Assembly: GCA_050084515.1 (NCBI GenBank)
Contig: CM114272.1
Location: forward strand, 38,998,001-39,062,000
DNA length: 64,000 nucleotides
Direction: 5' to 3'
From: Blasia pusilla
Taxonomy: Eukaryota > Marchantiophyta > Marchantiopsida > Blasiales
Shown here: positions 22,136 to 33,004 of the stretch, piece by piece
Layout of the letters: each line of letters opens with the position of its first letter
Position numbering within the stretch: the first letter of the stretch is position 1
The notes under the pieces: generated by a model
What the model saw: the letters and a program-made list of their open reading frames with translations, nothing else
Databases searched by the model: none
What the model was told of the DNA's origin: nothing
Position numbers and translations under genes: made by a program

Positions 22136-22659
22136 TAAGAGAGTTAGAGATAGGAATAGGAATCCACCAACCAAATTTGTCCCTCAAAGAAGTGCCAAGT
22201 ATCCTGAACAAGCCACTCTGAGGATGCAACATGAGGTCTTAGAGTGTACTTTGGAAATGCCAAAATGTTCACTACGAGCTCGAGCTCTAATCGGAAAAAT
22301 GATGTTGTTTTGTTCAGACCTTGGGTGGAAAAAGTGATTTGTCATAATTGTGATTCCAATGATTTTTCCATTTTCTAAATTTTGTGCGGAAAGATTATTG
22401 GATACTTGAATAATTCGTGAAATTGCAACCCATCGGATTCAGACGGGTTGCCAAGATGAGGAAAAGGAAAAACCAATTTGTGGGAGTCACTAAGAACAGA
22501 GAACAAAATTGAAAAATATGCTCACAAAAAAATCTTCCTCTCTTCAACCCAAAGGAAACTCTCTTCAAATCATAGGAAACTCTCTTTAAAAAAAAGTATC
22601 TCTTTGGGTTGAAGGTAGTTTCCTCTCTCCTCTCTCATCTCTTCCTCTTACAACGCCTC
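22136..22659 (+). mobile_element. MULE copy D 3' end and terminus
   Basis: Matches 39600-40048 of MULE1, including one palindrome remnant at 22426-22451 and the pyrimidine-rich terminus CTCTTACAACGCCTC ending at 22659 (MULE1: CTCTTACCGCACCTC). No gene. Confidence 0.75.
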
Positions 22660-22704
22660 ATTCCACGTTTTCCATCCCTACTTCAGGCGATCCAGCTTAG
22701 ACTT

Positions 22705-23525
22705 CAAAATCATTCTTGCCTTTCTAACTCATCCTGAATGCTTCAAGAATTTGCTACAGAAAATAGAATACTTGATGGAAAGACTACACAGATGGATGCC
22801 ATTGCCACAATCAAAGCAAACTCTAGGTTTCCATGTATTCAGAGATGGCAATTAATTCATGGGCCAAGGAGGCAAGGGATCCAGATATTATGTCTTCAAA
22901 ATATCTACTATAGGGCCGTCTTGTGGCCTTGATCTTGTTGACAGAATGAGGGAAGGAGAAGATCTATTTGGAAGTTTGGTTAGCTTTGATATTTGCTATA
23001 GGGTTTTGAATGGATGGTTGACCATGGATGCACAGGCTTACGACCATGTGGAGAAGGGATTCAAAACTACATTTGTTTGTGAGGTCAAGTCAGAAGATGT
23101 TGGCAGATGTGTTGGTTACTTCTACTAGAGGTGGTGAAGGAAAACAAAAGGCCTTCCCCTGAAATTTATGGACTCATGGTTGAAAATGCATAACAAGGAT
23201 GAATTTTTATCAAGGAGGTATTCTAGGAAGATAAAGTTCAGCCGAAAAGGGAGAGATCAGATACTTTCCATCGGCAACACTCTATGACTCGCTACACAAA
23301 ATCTTGCATGAAGGAAAATAAGACCCTAAGTTGCTCAACTACAACGTTGCAAGGACAAAAAAACCTTGAAACAAGCCATAAAGTACCAAGAAGAGCTTCA
23401 TGTGTGGTGGCGGAAGCATGCCATTTAGGGGAAATATAAATATTAGTGTTCTTGGTTGAGTTGGTAGATTGTTCGTTTGAGGCAATGGGAAAATTGTGTG
23501 CAGCAAGGGAGTACAATATTTTCTC
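22705..23525 (+). pseudogene. MULE transposase fragment, copy E
   Basis: Collinear with 37170-37960 of MULE1: GKTTQMDAIATIKANSRFPC, DLVDRMREGEDLFGSLVSFD, YRVLNGWLTMDAQAYDHVEK. A decayed core follows, down to the splice-donor region near 23510. It starts about 45 bp after the terminus of copy D, so two MULE copies abut. Confidence 0.75.
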
Positions 23526-23559
23526 CTTACTAACTCATATGTGGAACCGGTTGGATTCC

Positions 23560-24035
23560 TTTGGATTGTAACCCGTCTTAATACGTCAAGCTGCAAATAT
23601 TGGTATTTGGCAAACCATGGGAATCTCATAGGTTGATTCAATGTGCAACCTATCAAATTCCGACGGGTTGCAAGAAAAATTCGGTTGAAATATGATGTTG
23701 CAACCCATCTCAATCTGATAGGTTGCAAATATTAGTGTTTGGCAACCCATCAAAATCCGACATGTTGAATCAATCTACAACCTATCAGATTCTGACAGGT
23801 TGCAAGAAAAAATTTGGTCGAAATATGAAGTTGCAACCCGCCTAAATCTGATAGGTTGCAAATATTGATGTTTGGCAATCCGTCAAAATCCGACAAGTTG
23901 CATGAGTATGCAACGTGTCGAATTCTGACTGGTTACAAGAAAAATTATGTTGGTTGCAAAACATTATATTGCAACTCGTCTGAACCCCACAACTTACAAA
24001 TATTGGTGATTTGCAACCGATGGGAATCCGATTGG
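23560..24035 (+). repeat. Strongly decayed palindrome array
   Basis: At least seven units recur every ~45-70 bp, with consensus GCAACC-(C/T)-(A/G)TC...GATAGGTTGC. Compared with the fresh palindrome GCAACCCGTCGG/CCGACGGGTTGC, the CG sites have mostly become TG or CA. Confidence 0.75.
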
Positions 24036-24560
24036 TAAGACTCCTACATACAAGCTGCAGTCTGATATCGAGACAAGCACCAATTTGAAGGAGATTCTTA
24101 AGGAGAGTAGTTTGGATGCAAAAATAGAGTTTTCTTTTAGGGAAGTCTTGGAAATAGCCAACCGTGACTTTCATGAATTGATCATAGATGTGATCAAGAG
24201 AAAAAGGTAGATGATTGCAAATATGGTGATAGTAAGGGCATTGGATATTGACATGACAGAAGAAGAAGACGAAGAGCTTGGCCAAGTTTTTAGACAAAGG
24301 CTTGACTTGCAGGGAGAAGAGGAGAGACTAGGAGAAGCTTAAATAGAACAAGGTGAAGAAAGGCACAATGGTGGTCATTATTCTCGATCTTACGAGGTGC
24401 GTGCAACGAAGGAGGCCAGAGTTCGACTTGGCTCTCTCCAAGAGTTAGTTTTGGCTCTTGTTGATCATGGTTCGGAAATAAATATCATGTCGTGAAGCGT
24501 ATACAACAAAGGGATGTGGCCAATTGATATAGGGCATGGATGGATACTACGTTTAGGGTA
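24036..24560 (+). pseudogene. Gypsy Gag-Pol fragment with retropepsin core
   Basis: Frame reads TNLKEILKESSLDAKIEFSF, EEEDEELGQVFRQRLDLQGE, VRLGSLQELVLALVDHGSEI, then NIMS. D-H-G-S-E-I-N-I-M matches a gypsy protease active site with His in place of Ser/Thr in the D-S/T-G triad. Two in-frame stops. Which of the window's gypsy families it belongs to is not clear; no matching RT is next to it. Confidence 0.6.
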
Positions 24561-24564
24561 GCGT

Positions 24565-24706
24565 ACAAAATTGCAAAAATGTTTTTAAGAAAAAACTTCC
24601 TCTCTTCAACCCAATAGAAACCCTCTTCAAATCATAGGAAACTCTCTTAAAAAAAAGCATCTCTTTGGGTTGAAGGTAATATCCTCTCTCTCTTCCTCTC
24701 CTCTTA
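24565..24706 (+). mobile_element. Isolated MULE terminus
   Basis: CTTCCTCTCTTCAACCCAA, AAACCCTCTTC, TTTGGGTTGAAGG and the CT-rich end CCTCTCCTCTTACC match the transposase-side terminus of MULE1 (39940-40040). No transposase coding sequence is attached. Confidence 0.7.
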
Positions 24707-24819
24707 CCTATCGTACGTATACACATTGCTACACAACATACATCGTTGGTCACATCCATACCACATAATATCGATCTTTCCCACACACAGGTAGATCCAC
24801 ACATATACAAAAATCAATT

Positions 24820-24824
<5 letters not shown>

Positions 24825-24854
<30 letters not shown>
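24825..24854. repeat. (AT)15 microsatellite
   Basis: Thirty bases of uninterrupted AT dinucleotides. Confidence 0.95.
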
Positions 24855-24857
<3 letters not shown>

Positions 24858-24904
24858 GATCACACAACAAAAATAAAGAATAGTAAAAAAGGCACACCCT
24901 AGCC

Positions 24905-25516
24905 ATGTGAACTAAGCGGATTCGCCCTTGCTTCGACCCTCTTGGTTCCTGATAACCGCCAGTCTTCCCTCGGAACTTAAGACATTGGTTGTCATAGAGC
25001 AGCACCAAATCCCCTTCCGTACTGATTGTGGTCATAGGTTCCTTTCATAGTGTCTCTTTCTTTCTGCTTGGATGGTCTTCATATGGCCAAGAGCAAGTTG
25101 TCTTGCCTCCTCCAAGGCTACCAAGTCTTTGCTCCTTCTTTCATTGATGGCCAAACCTTCCTTATTCCTTTCTTCTAGAATCCGGTAGGTGGGCAAGTCC
25201 CATTCGATTGGAGTAAGGGGTTGAATCCCATACATCAAATAGAATGGCCTGTACTTGGTAGTGACCTTCTCCACTGTCCGGTAGGCCCCTAATGCCGTAG
25301 GGATCTTGGTATCCCAATCATAGGAATAGGTGACAATTACGCAGTTTAAGATCCTGCAAATAAGCCCGTTGGACTTCTCTGTTAACCCATTGGCTTTGGG
25401 GTTGTAAGGCGTAGTCTTCCTATGCTTGATGAGGAAGTGTTCGCTCAACACCTCAACCATTTTGTTGAGGAAATGAGTTCCTCCGTCGCTTACCAACTCC
25501 AAAGGACAACAATATT
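24905..25516 (-). pseudogene. G1-like integrase fragment
   Basis: Reads CPLELVSDGGTHFLNKMVEV, KTTPYNPKANGLTEKSNGLI, YDWDTKIPTALGAYRTVEKV, PIEWDLPTYRILEERNKEGL, then after a break GDLVLLYDNQCLKFRGK. Very close to the G1 integrase (19560-20110). Only the second Asp and the Glu of the triad are present. The upstream end is cut exactly next to a MULE-terminus remnant at 25517. Confidence 0.85.
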
Positions 25517-25537
25517 TGCCAGAATACTAGCCCCCCC
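25517..25537 (-). mobile_element. 20-bp remnant of a MULE terminus
   Basis: Minus strand reads GGGGGCTAGTATTCTGGCA. The ends of MULE1, MULE2 and the copy at 63873 all start GGGGGCTGGTATTCTGG. It sits between a methyltransferase fragment and an integrase fragment. Confidence 0.7.
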
Positions 25538-25545
25538 TGGATGGC

Positions 25546-25697
25546 CAACGCAAACAACAAGTCGGGAAATCGGAGGCGTAACGGTGCCACATGGTGAGTT
25601 GAAGCGCCCCTTGCAACATCATCATTCTCAACATACAAGTATTGCTGCACACGCAGTCATGCCTGCAAAACAGCAGTTGAGCCGCTCCTCCTTGAGG
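25546..25697 (-). pseudogene. C5-DNA methyltransferase fragment (DNMT retroelement copy 2)
   Basis: Minus-strand frame reads STAVLQA, stop, LRVQQYLYVENDDVARGAST, then HHVAPLRLRFPDLL. Copy 1 has GLAPVLQAGVRVQQYLCVES at about 6676. It covers the end of motif I to the motif II/III region. The C-terminal side is lost at the MULE terminus and the N-terminal side at a gypsy LTR fragment. It is nonfunctional. Confidence 0.8.
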
Positions 25698-26836
25698 TCT
25701 CTTTGAGGTCTTTGTTAGAACTTTGTTATTCAAGATTCGCAAGAGTCTTTGTCTGCACTTGAGAAGAGTCTTTTCTAAGAGAGAAGAAATGATTTTGTTC
25801 TTTTGTACTAATGAAGACTTAGTTATTGTAATTAGTGAAGTGCTTAGTGAAGAAGGAGTTGTTCTTGAGATTTCTTATAAAACCTCTCTTTACTCAAGAA
25901 ACGGTGATCTCTTGGGAACGAACTTAATACTTTGTGATTAAAAGAGTACCTTTTTCCTTGGGTTGTACATTATATGAAGATAGGATAGGAGTGTTTCGTG
26001 TCGAGCGAAGACTGTAGATAGTGGACCGTCGCGGCGGTTTTGGAAGTTAGAAATGGAAGGGCACCATGGTTCAGATGGAAGTAGAAGAGATCTCAACCAA
26101 CTTAAGGGTTGGAAGATCTGAATCGTGGGATTGACAGTTAGAAATCTAGAAGGAAGTAGAAAGGTCAGCCACAAATTGTAAAGAGACTATTTAAAGAGTA
26201 AAGTAGAAGAGCGAGGGATCATTCCCTTGTGTCTTGAGTTTCCAGCACTCTTGTTGATCATATGAGAAGCAATTTTCTTTAGGGATGCTCCGAGTTGAAG
26301 AGTCTTGTACACTTTGAAGCTTGTAATATTGTCTTGTTTCCTCCACTCTTTGATGCAGTAGAAGTGTCTTCGCTCATTCTTTCTAATGTGTAGAGTTGAG
26401 TGTCAATCTTATTGGGCTGTTGTAGGGATCAGAGTTGAATCTTTGATTTTAGATGTCCAGAGGATGGTCAAGAAAAGCGTATGAAAGTTGTTAGACAATG
26501 AGTAACCTCTTGTGACATATTCAATTCTAAATGTAGGGTGAGCCGCATTCTTCTTGATGTCTCTTTGAAGTCCTTGTTTGAACTTTGGTATCCAAGATTT
26601 GCAGGACTCTTTCGCTGCACTTGAGAAGAGTTTTGTTTGGAGGGAAGAAACCCATTTTAATCTTTTGTACTATTGAAGACTTGGTTGTTGAAGCTCTTGG
26701 CTTACTTAGTGAAGAAGGAATTATTCTTTGTATTTCTTATAAAACCTCTCTTTTCTCACAAAATAGTGATCTCTTGGGAACGAACTTAATACTTTGCGAT
26801 TTAGAGAGTACATTTTCCTTGAGTTGTACATTATAG
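25698..26836 (+). mobile_element. G3-type LTR fragments in B-A-B arrangement
   Basis: Segment B (25698-25975 and 26553-26836) and segment A (25976-26552) match the G3 LTR at 57770-58640 in the order A-B. The extra leading B makes a tandem duplication of about 860 bp. Plus-strand ORFs here are LTR sequence, not genes. It interrupts DNMT retroelement copy 2. Confidence 0.7.
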
Positions 26837-27764
26837 ATGTCTTGGGCAAATCTTCACCACCACCTCTTGTTGGGTGATAAGCTATGTGGTACTTGCTCCA
26901 CCCAAGGATGTCTATATCCGGAATGGACAATGCTCCACATCGGCCCTTGTCTGGCACAAACCCATGAATGTTGCCTTCCCAAACATCAGGGGTTGCGCTC
27001 TTGAATCTAACAAGACACATTGCGGATAAAACAATCTACCTCCCAGACTCGCTGACTGGAAGATCTCTCTGTGGTTATCTAGCAACAAAACACCTAGAGC
27101 GACTATGGCACGCTCGGTCACGGGTATAGCGGGCATCTCTCTCATCCTAGCAGCCGCAACCTACCATGAATTTGTGGTGGATGGCCCAAGCATCGACTCC
27201 AAGGGCATGTCCATCACCTCCTCTGTAATCACACCTAAACGTGATGCAAGAATACCATCTCCATGCTCACATAGCATAGCGGTCGGCTGGAAAACCTCGG
27301 CGAGCGTACCTCCCAACGTCATAACATCAGAAGCAGAAAACAACAGAGCATGGTACACCATCTTGGCCGTCCCCAACATTGTACTTGACACATGCTCCTT
27401 CCAAGCATTAGCAATAGGAGTCGTCGCACTTGCTTTTCCCATCGCCCTCTGTGCCTACACACCAACAACATCAACTCTCTGGGAACTCTAATCAAGACCC
27501 ATCAATGGGGTCCTAAACACCTCAGACAATGTGAAAGACTGAGAAAGCATGGTCTATTTCTTGGCTTCCTCTCTCTGTGGATCCAACTCTATGGCGGCTC
27601 CACATGTAACAGTGGCGGCTACCTCCAGCTAGAGAGTCGCGCACATCCAGCCAAGATCCTCCATATCCCTGGTTCCTCCATAAGACGTCGATGCCACTAA
27701 TCCGGCATGGGGTAACCGTAATGCCATAGCAGAAATCTGTTGATGTAACTATTGTATTTGAGCA
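26837..27764 (-). pseudogene. DNMT retroelement copy 2: gag end and protease
   Basis: Collinear with 5150-6090 of copy 1: RAMGKASATTPIANAWKEHV, AMLCEHGDGILASRLG, VALGVLLLDNHREIF, CVLLDSRAQPLMFGK. Stops are TAG, several where copy 1 has CAG or CAA, for example at the copy 1 positions reading VAQME and KKQTR. Conversely, copy 2 has CAG or CAA where copy 1 has TAG at 5644 and 5899. One TAG (about 27158-27160) is shared with copy 1 (5758). Confidence 0.8.
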
Positions 27765-28233
27765 GCCATCCGAGCCTAGGTAGAGGCACTATATGAAGCA
27801 CGCAACGCCCAAAAATGGGAGAGCTTGGCCATCGACATCGAGCATGGAGCAGATCAGATCTTTACACAATTACAACAGTCTTTGCTAGATACGAAGACGC
27901 TACAAGAGCAGATTGATCTTCTCCAGTCTAGTTTCCAAAGTGTGATGTTGGAGAGTGCAAAGAAAGGAAAGCTAATTAGGGATGAGCAACCGACAAATAG
28001 TGACTTGGTATCTCAGTGGAGCCGAGTCAAAGCAAAGCTTGCAATGCTGGAGGCCGATCAAAAACTTAGGGCGGAAGTACGCAAAGAACCAGAAGAGGCC
28101 CAGGATTTAATCAACAAGGCAATCCAGAATTTTGAAGCCCAAATCATGGAGGAGTTGAAGTATATCAACCAACATTGAAAGAGACAGTTCGCATAGCATA
28201 CTACTGCATTGCCTGAGGTGGTAGATCCACTGT
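27765..28233 (+). pseudogene. G3 gypsy C-terminal coiled-coil ORF, part 1
   Basis: Frame includes MAIDIEHGADQIFTQLQQSL, LLQSSFQSVMLESAKKGKLI, VKAKLAMLEADQKLRAEVRK and AQIMEELKYINQH, a strongly helical coiled coil. Two stops follow, then LPEVVDP at the MULE1 insertion. The frame resumes unchanged at 40049 (DPPCVEEPPMAPFVPLEA) and, after the copia, at 45004. It lies just upstream of the G3 LTR, so it is the 3'-terminal coding part of that gypsy element. Function unknown. Confidence 0.65.
28224..28233. repeat. Target-site duplication of MULE1, left
   Basis: GATCCACTGT directly precedes the MULE1 terminus. The partner GATCCACCGT follows the other end at 40049-40058 (one mismatch). MULEs usually duplicate 9-10 bp. 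Confidence 0.75.
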
Positions 28234-29235
28234 GGGGGCTGGTATTCTGGCAGAAGAGAGTAAGAGAGGAGAGAAAGAGAGGAAGAGAGGAGAGTCTCTC
28301 TTCAAAAAAAAGGGCCAAATCTGCCTCCTCTCTTCAAAACTTTTTGACATATTTGAAATTTTTGTTTGCTTTCAAATTCAGGAAATCTTTAGAAGAGAGT
28401 ATTTAGTGGTCCACATTTGGCCCTAAAAAAACCTCCTCTTTCCTGGGGGCGAGAAAAAAGGAGACATCATAAGACCACTACAAACATTTTTCCATCACTC
28501 TCCATGTGAGCCTAAGTTTCTTAACATTCCCTGTCTCGGTCAACAAAAAGCAATGCCCTTGGTATTTTTGTTGGAGGACCACCCGGATGCCAACCTCTCT
28601 TTTTGCAGGGATTGTTGCCTGCATCATGGCCTCCCCGAAATTGCCCCATAACCAACTTTCCGTTGGTTATGAATGGTGTCTGCTCAAGACCAACTTTGTG
28701 AAATGTGAACACATCAGATCCTAAGGCTGAGAAACCAAGAAGCTGCACCCCTCCCAACCCGTAAGAAAGCTCACCATAAGAAAGGAAAAATTTTTAGAAG
28801 TGATTTTCTTCCACCCTGCACCCACGACAATCTAACAGGTTGGGAATCGAAATGGCAATCCGGCGGTGGTAGTAGGAATCTGCACATCTTAGACAAGAAA
28901 AGAAGCCTACAACTGGTTTGACGAATGTAGGGGAACGAGCCAAAAGTTAAGCCCGCCACAATCGTCAAAAGTTGGTCTCACAGGAAAGAGTCCGATCACT
29001 CAAGCGACCAACCTGTCGGAACCGGCGACTTGCCCGAAATGGTTAAAAGTTGCAGTGGGCAAAAAGCAAAAAGTCGGAATCATACGGGTTGCAGAATTGT
29101 AATTCTGAGTAGCTAAAAGAACACAATCCACAAGTCCAAAAAAATATTCCAGCAAACTTTTACAAACACCATTATGGGTTGAAAAAATCTTGTCCTTTAT
29201 TACCTCCGAAGGAACTTGGGAAATGTACATTTGAC
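28234..29235 (-). other. MULE1 cargo-side terminus and 3' region
   Basis: GA-rich terminus (28234-28330), then AT-rich sequence. Around 28521-28757 the minus strand has an open stretch (MGQFRGGHDAGNNPCKKRGW, HPGGPPTKIPRALLFV). MULE2 has the same stretch at 56920-57030, in broken frame. It could be a further exon; no domain is recognised. A decayed palindrome lies near 29010-29035. Confidence 0.5.
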
Positions 29236-29556
29236 CTAGTCTATGATTTCTTCAGCCTCGTCATTTACAAATTTACTCCTAACTCTCCTCGGTGACAATA
29301 CCAACGGAATGTCTTGGGATACAAGTGGCTCCTCTGGCCGATTGTAGACGGGGATAAAAAATGTTGGCGAATTCAAGAGCCTTGGCCCCCCCCTAGGTAC
29401 ACCATAACGGTCCCATGTAACCTGATTTGAGTTCCACCACCTTCCTCGGCAGTCTACCTTGTACGCTCTGCAATGTGACACCCATCCAGTATCAATATGT
29501 GCTCCGTCCTTGGTAATACCATTATGGCAATCGCACAGGTAGTAGGAATCCAACAC
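29236..29556 (-). pseudogene. MULE1 cargo: duplicated C-terminal module
   Basis: Reads GITKDGAHIDTGWVSHCRAY, VTWDRYGVPRGGPRL, SPTFFIPVYNRPEEPL, SKFVNDEAEEIID, stop. The tail and ~95 bp after it resemble the end of the upstream unit (FFDNEAKDFIE, stop, near 55575-55610 in MULE2), so the 3' end of the gene seems to have been duplicated. Function unknown; it may be an alternative last exon. Confidence 0.5.
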
Positions 29557-29996
29557 GTCTGAAAGAAGAAAAGAAGCCTACGCCTGCCTTTATGAGTTGA
29601 GGGGAAGGTGCCAAGGGAAGAAGCCCTCCAGACTGCCTCTTAAGTTGGACCAACAGGGAAAGAGTCCGATCAGAAACCGCCGAATCCGACGAGTTGCCCT
29701 GGAAGTGGTAAAAAGGTGCAGTGGTCAAAAAGTGAAAAGTTGCAAGTAGGAGAAATCCGACGGGTTGCAAAATAGAAGTCCGCGGAGTACATAGACGATC
29801 ACATTCGAAAAGACAAAAAATGTTCAGCAAACTTTTACAAGCACCACCATCGTTCGAAAAAATCTTCTGCTTTATATCATCCGAAAAAAGCTCGGAACTG
29901 TACATTTGATCTATTCTATGAAATCTTTTGCCTCATCATCAAAAAACTCCCTACTCCAAACGCTGCAGTCAAGGTGGGTCCTTGAGTTCTTTGAAC

Positions 29997-30506
29997 TCAC
30001 TCGTCATCGTCCGATAGCTCTTGCAAAATTACTTTCGGCCTTGCCCTCCCGATTTTTGGAATCGTTGGAAGTGACGATGGAGTTACTACCAAGGGTGGGT
30101 CTGGAACCGGAGCTCTCGGCTTTGGTGGAGAGTTGTACGCCCCAACGAGCCTTTCGTATTCTCCCTTTGCCTCCTTGCAAAGGTCAAGCATTCTGCCTTC
30201 CTCGAGGAGAGAATGTTCCTGCCACTCTGCCTGGCGCCTTTGATACTTGCCCCTGAAAGTCCCACTAAGTCGAACACCAAGTCACCCGGCCTTGAGCAAA
30301 GCTCGATGAGCGTTTGCATGAGGGCTGGCAACTTTTCCCTTCCTCCCAGAAGTGGGGTATTGTCTTGCATGTAAATTCCCGGGGGGGAAATTGTACAAAC
30401 CATCTAAGCTCTATCCATCTGAGCATGGATCCACAGGATCCTGGATCTTGAACACCTGGAAATTGTGCTCGGGCCGAACGAAGCAGTACACGTAGGAGTG
30501 GTCCAT
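29997..30506 (-). pseudogene. MULE1 cargo: amino-methyltransferase motif I exon and C-terminus
   Basis: The exon begins after acceptor TTTACAG (AG at 30507-30508) with MDHSYVYCFVRPEHNFQVFK. The SAM-binding block follows: DNTPLLGGREKLPALMQTLI, then LCSRPGDLVFD, LVGLSGAS, ARQSGRNIL, which fits motif X/I of beta-class N6-adenine/N4-cytosine methyltransferases (EKP..L...PGD.V.D...GSGA...A...GR). A one-base deletion relative to MULE2 shifts the frame right after GRNIL. The C-terminus ends PKIGRARPKVILQELSDDDE at 29997. There is also a stop or possible small intron near 30400-30425. Confidence 0.6.
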
Positions 30507-30971
30507 CTGTAAATAAGCACGTTGGAAACAATGTCAGCAACTAAAGAAGTCGGCTTGAGAACATTTTCAATTACTAACTTTGGATCAACCTGTCGGGCTC
30601 CGTTGTTTTTTTCCGTGAGCAACCCGTCGGAAGGCGACAGGTTGCTGGCCTAGAGCAACCGTCGCTATCAGACGGGTTGCAGCTTTCCGAAAACACAGGG
30701 AAAAACCAAAAGCAACTGCAACCCGTCGGGTTCCGACGGGTTGCAGGTACACCACGGTTTTCCCTGTGTATGTGGGAAAGATGCAACCCGTCGGAAACCG
30801 ACGGGTTGCTCTCAGCCAAGCATGGGCTGCTCTAAGCCAGCAACCCGTCGCCTTCTCACGGACAAAAAAAATGGAGATTGAAACTCATTATACTCACTCA
30901 ACGGAGATAAACACTCATTATACACATCATTAAAATATAATTGAGATTATAGTACAGGAATTGAGCCTTAC
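30507..30971 (-). repeat. MULE1 cargo intron holding palindromes
   Basis: Donor GTAAGG at 30971-30966, acceptor TTTACAG at 30507, on the minus strand. The core (about 30590-30860) has several palindromes, such as 30719-30745 (CAACCCGTCGG GTT CCGACGGGTTG) and 30782-30808. The equivalent intron of MULE2 is 54687-55215. Confidence 0.7.
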
Positions 30972-31385
30972 CCGAATCTGACTCATCACGGATCGGAGTG
31001 GGTACTCGTTTTTTATGATCCACGATTGCGCCGTCCTCCACTTTAGCGACCTCTTGACGCACTGGAGGTTGAAGAGCTCGTCCTCGCTCCCTCTAGTCAA
31101 CACCAAGAAGCAGCCCCTGTCACTCAGATAGGCGTCTGCAAAGGAGAACAATAGCGCAATTTGGTCATAAGAGAGCGGCACATTCCACTCAGGTACCTCA
31201 TCCGACGGATTCTCGCCCCAAAGTCGCAACCCCGAGGGCAGATCAGCGATCAATAGATCCACCACAACCTCTTCGACCACTCCATTCACTGTCCAGGCAG
31301 CGTGCCCGTTTCGTTGGAGCTTCCGTCCCAGCGTTGTCAATTTATCGATGGCTGGTGTCGACGCTTGAGAATCGAAGCTCTTCAC
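30972..31385 (-). pseudogene. MULE1 cargo: amino-methyltransferase motif IV exon
   Basis: Reads MKSFDSQASTPAIDKLTTLG, VEEVVVDLLIADLPSGLRLW, EVPEWNVPLSYDQIALLFSF, ADAYLSDRGCFLVLTRGSED, AQSWIIKNEYPLRS. The block VDLLIADLPSGLRL sits where N6/N4 amino-methyltransferases have (D/N/S)PP(Y/F/W). Here it is D-L-P-S, so the aromatic residue is missing. Strand-helix-strand spacing to GCFLVL fits the Rossmann fold. Motif IV comes before motif I, as in beta-class enzymes. Substrate is probably DNA, given the ParB partner domain, but that is inference. Confidence 0.6.
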
Positions 31386-31465
31386 TCATCCAAGAAAGGA
31401 GTGAACTGAAGGAGGACGCTTGTCCGGGTCGTTGTTTGTCTGTGTCTTCCCAAGGATGATGGACT

Positions 31466-32985
31466 TTATTCTCCTTGGGACAACCCTGGCACCTCTCGCT
31501 TCCGCTTCTCCCGAGTCTGCGGACGGCTTATCGGGGTCTCTATGACCTCAGACTCTAGTGGGGTTTTTTTTGCCGAGGACCTGGTCTGACCCTCTCTCCC
31601 CGCTCGCCCGGACGATTCCGCCTCTGGCCTTGAATCTTCAGCCTCTCTTTGGGAAGACTCGGCCTCTGAATTTTTCCCTCCCCTTGCCTTGCCTTTGAGA
31701 CCCGCTGTGGATTTGTCTTTGGCTGTGGGGACCTTGGAAGCCAACTCAACTGTCTCATGGGCTTGCTCTTCTGCATCTCCTCCGAAGAAGTCTTCAGGCT
31801 GCACGAAATTGGGGATGTCATCTTGTCTTGAGGCCACTGCATCATGAAGCACTCATAAATCCTTATCGGTGATGTCTTCAGGGTCGTTGAAGTCGAGCCA
31901 AATGGGGCAATTCTCCTCCTCCCAATCGGACATGTGCTGCCCCATCTCCATGTCGTACATGGAGAATGTCTCTGCATCCGGACGCGAAGCCCACAATTTC
32001 AAGGTTGCCGGTAATTTTCCCCACGTACCTGCATTCTTACACTGGACGAGGTACCTGAAGACCATCCGTTGGGCAGCTTTTAGTCGAACAGATCGCCGCC
32101 GTGCTGCTCTGTAGATCTCGCTTCTTCTTCGCTTGATCCCGTTTGTTCCCCTCTACTTCTTTGTCAAGCTCTGCCTGAGGGACGACGCAAACCTTGAACA
32201 TTGTCTTGAATCCTGGGTTTTTGGTTGGCTTGTCCCGGATGTCGTCGAGCCAAACCTCAAAATCTCCAGAACTTTCAAGTTTTGCTTCATCCGGGATGGG
32301 CTCTAATCTTCTAAGCTCCGCTTGCAGACCGTCTAGCACGGACTTCTCGATAACCCGCAACGCGTCCCAAAACGACCATTCACGTAGCCAGTGGGAGATC
32401 ACTGGATCGGACACACCCGCAGGATGGTGTGCCGCCCTCTTCTGGGCCTCTGTGCCCTCGAGACTGATTTTCATCAGTCGGATCCTCCTAAACTCGCTTA
32501 TGCCGGACAACGCAAACCGATGCACGCGATCCAGGGACACTTTCTCCCCAATCCGACCATACGGATCTTCATTCCTTTTCCGCTGGCGCTTGATAATCAC
32601 CTTCAGCTCCTTGTAGAACTCCGGACCAAGTTCGGGTTGAGAATCTTGATGTATCGCGCATCTTCTTGCTTGTGTATTTCGTTCTTTGCAGACATCTGCG
32701 GCTTGATGAATTTCGCGACTCAGACGCGCAGATACCTTCTCCCTCCGCTCGGCTCGGTCGGCGCTCTTCTTGCGGCATGTATCTTCGACCAGCAAAGGAT
32801 GGTTCTGGTGCATCTTGGGAAATAAACTTATTTGCCCAAGTTTTCTTTTAATGTGAGCACCCTTTGCAAGCATCTGATTGACAAGGGCATCCCCAAGAAC
32901 CCCTGACTCTCCGGGTGCGTCGTAAGCACCTTCCTCACCCGATCGCAGATCCTGGATCCGGTGGTGGGTGACATTCCCCCCGATA
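31466..32985 (-). pseudogene. MULE1 cargo: middle exons, function unknown
   Basis: Starts near 32985 (DCIGGNVTHHRIQDLRSGEE) and includes GPEFYKELKVIIKRQRKRNE, VSLDRVHRFALSGISEFRRI, AELRRLEPIPDEAKLESSGD, FEVWLDDIRDKPTKNPGFKT, then VFRYLVQCKNAGTWGKLPAT and MGQHMSDWEEENCPIWLDFN. A long charged linker (GKARGGKNSEAESSQREAED) leads to the methyltransferase exon. The frame changes near 32050, where 11-12 bases present in MULE2 are altered. No known domain recognised; likely helical. The acceptor of MULE2 (CAG) is CGG here. Confidence 0.5.
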
Positions 32986-33004
32986 CAATCCCGCACATCC
33001 AAAC

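Noticed and set aside
25723-25941. Plus-strand ORF and its near-duplicate at 26585-26836
   Set aside because: Both lie in LTR segment B, which also occurs at 58330-58640; not protein-coding.
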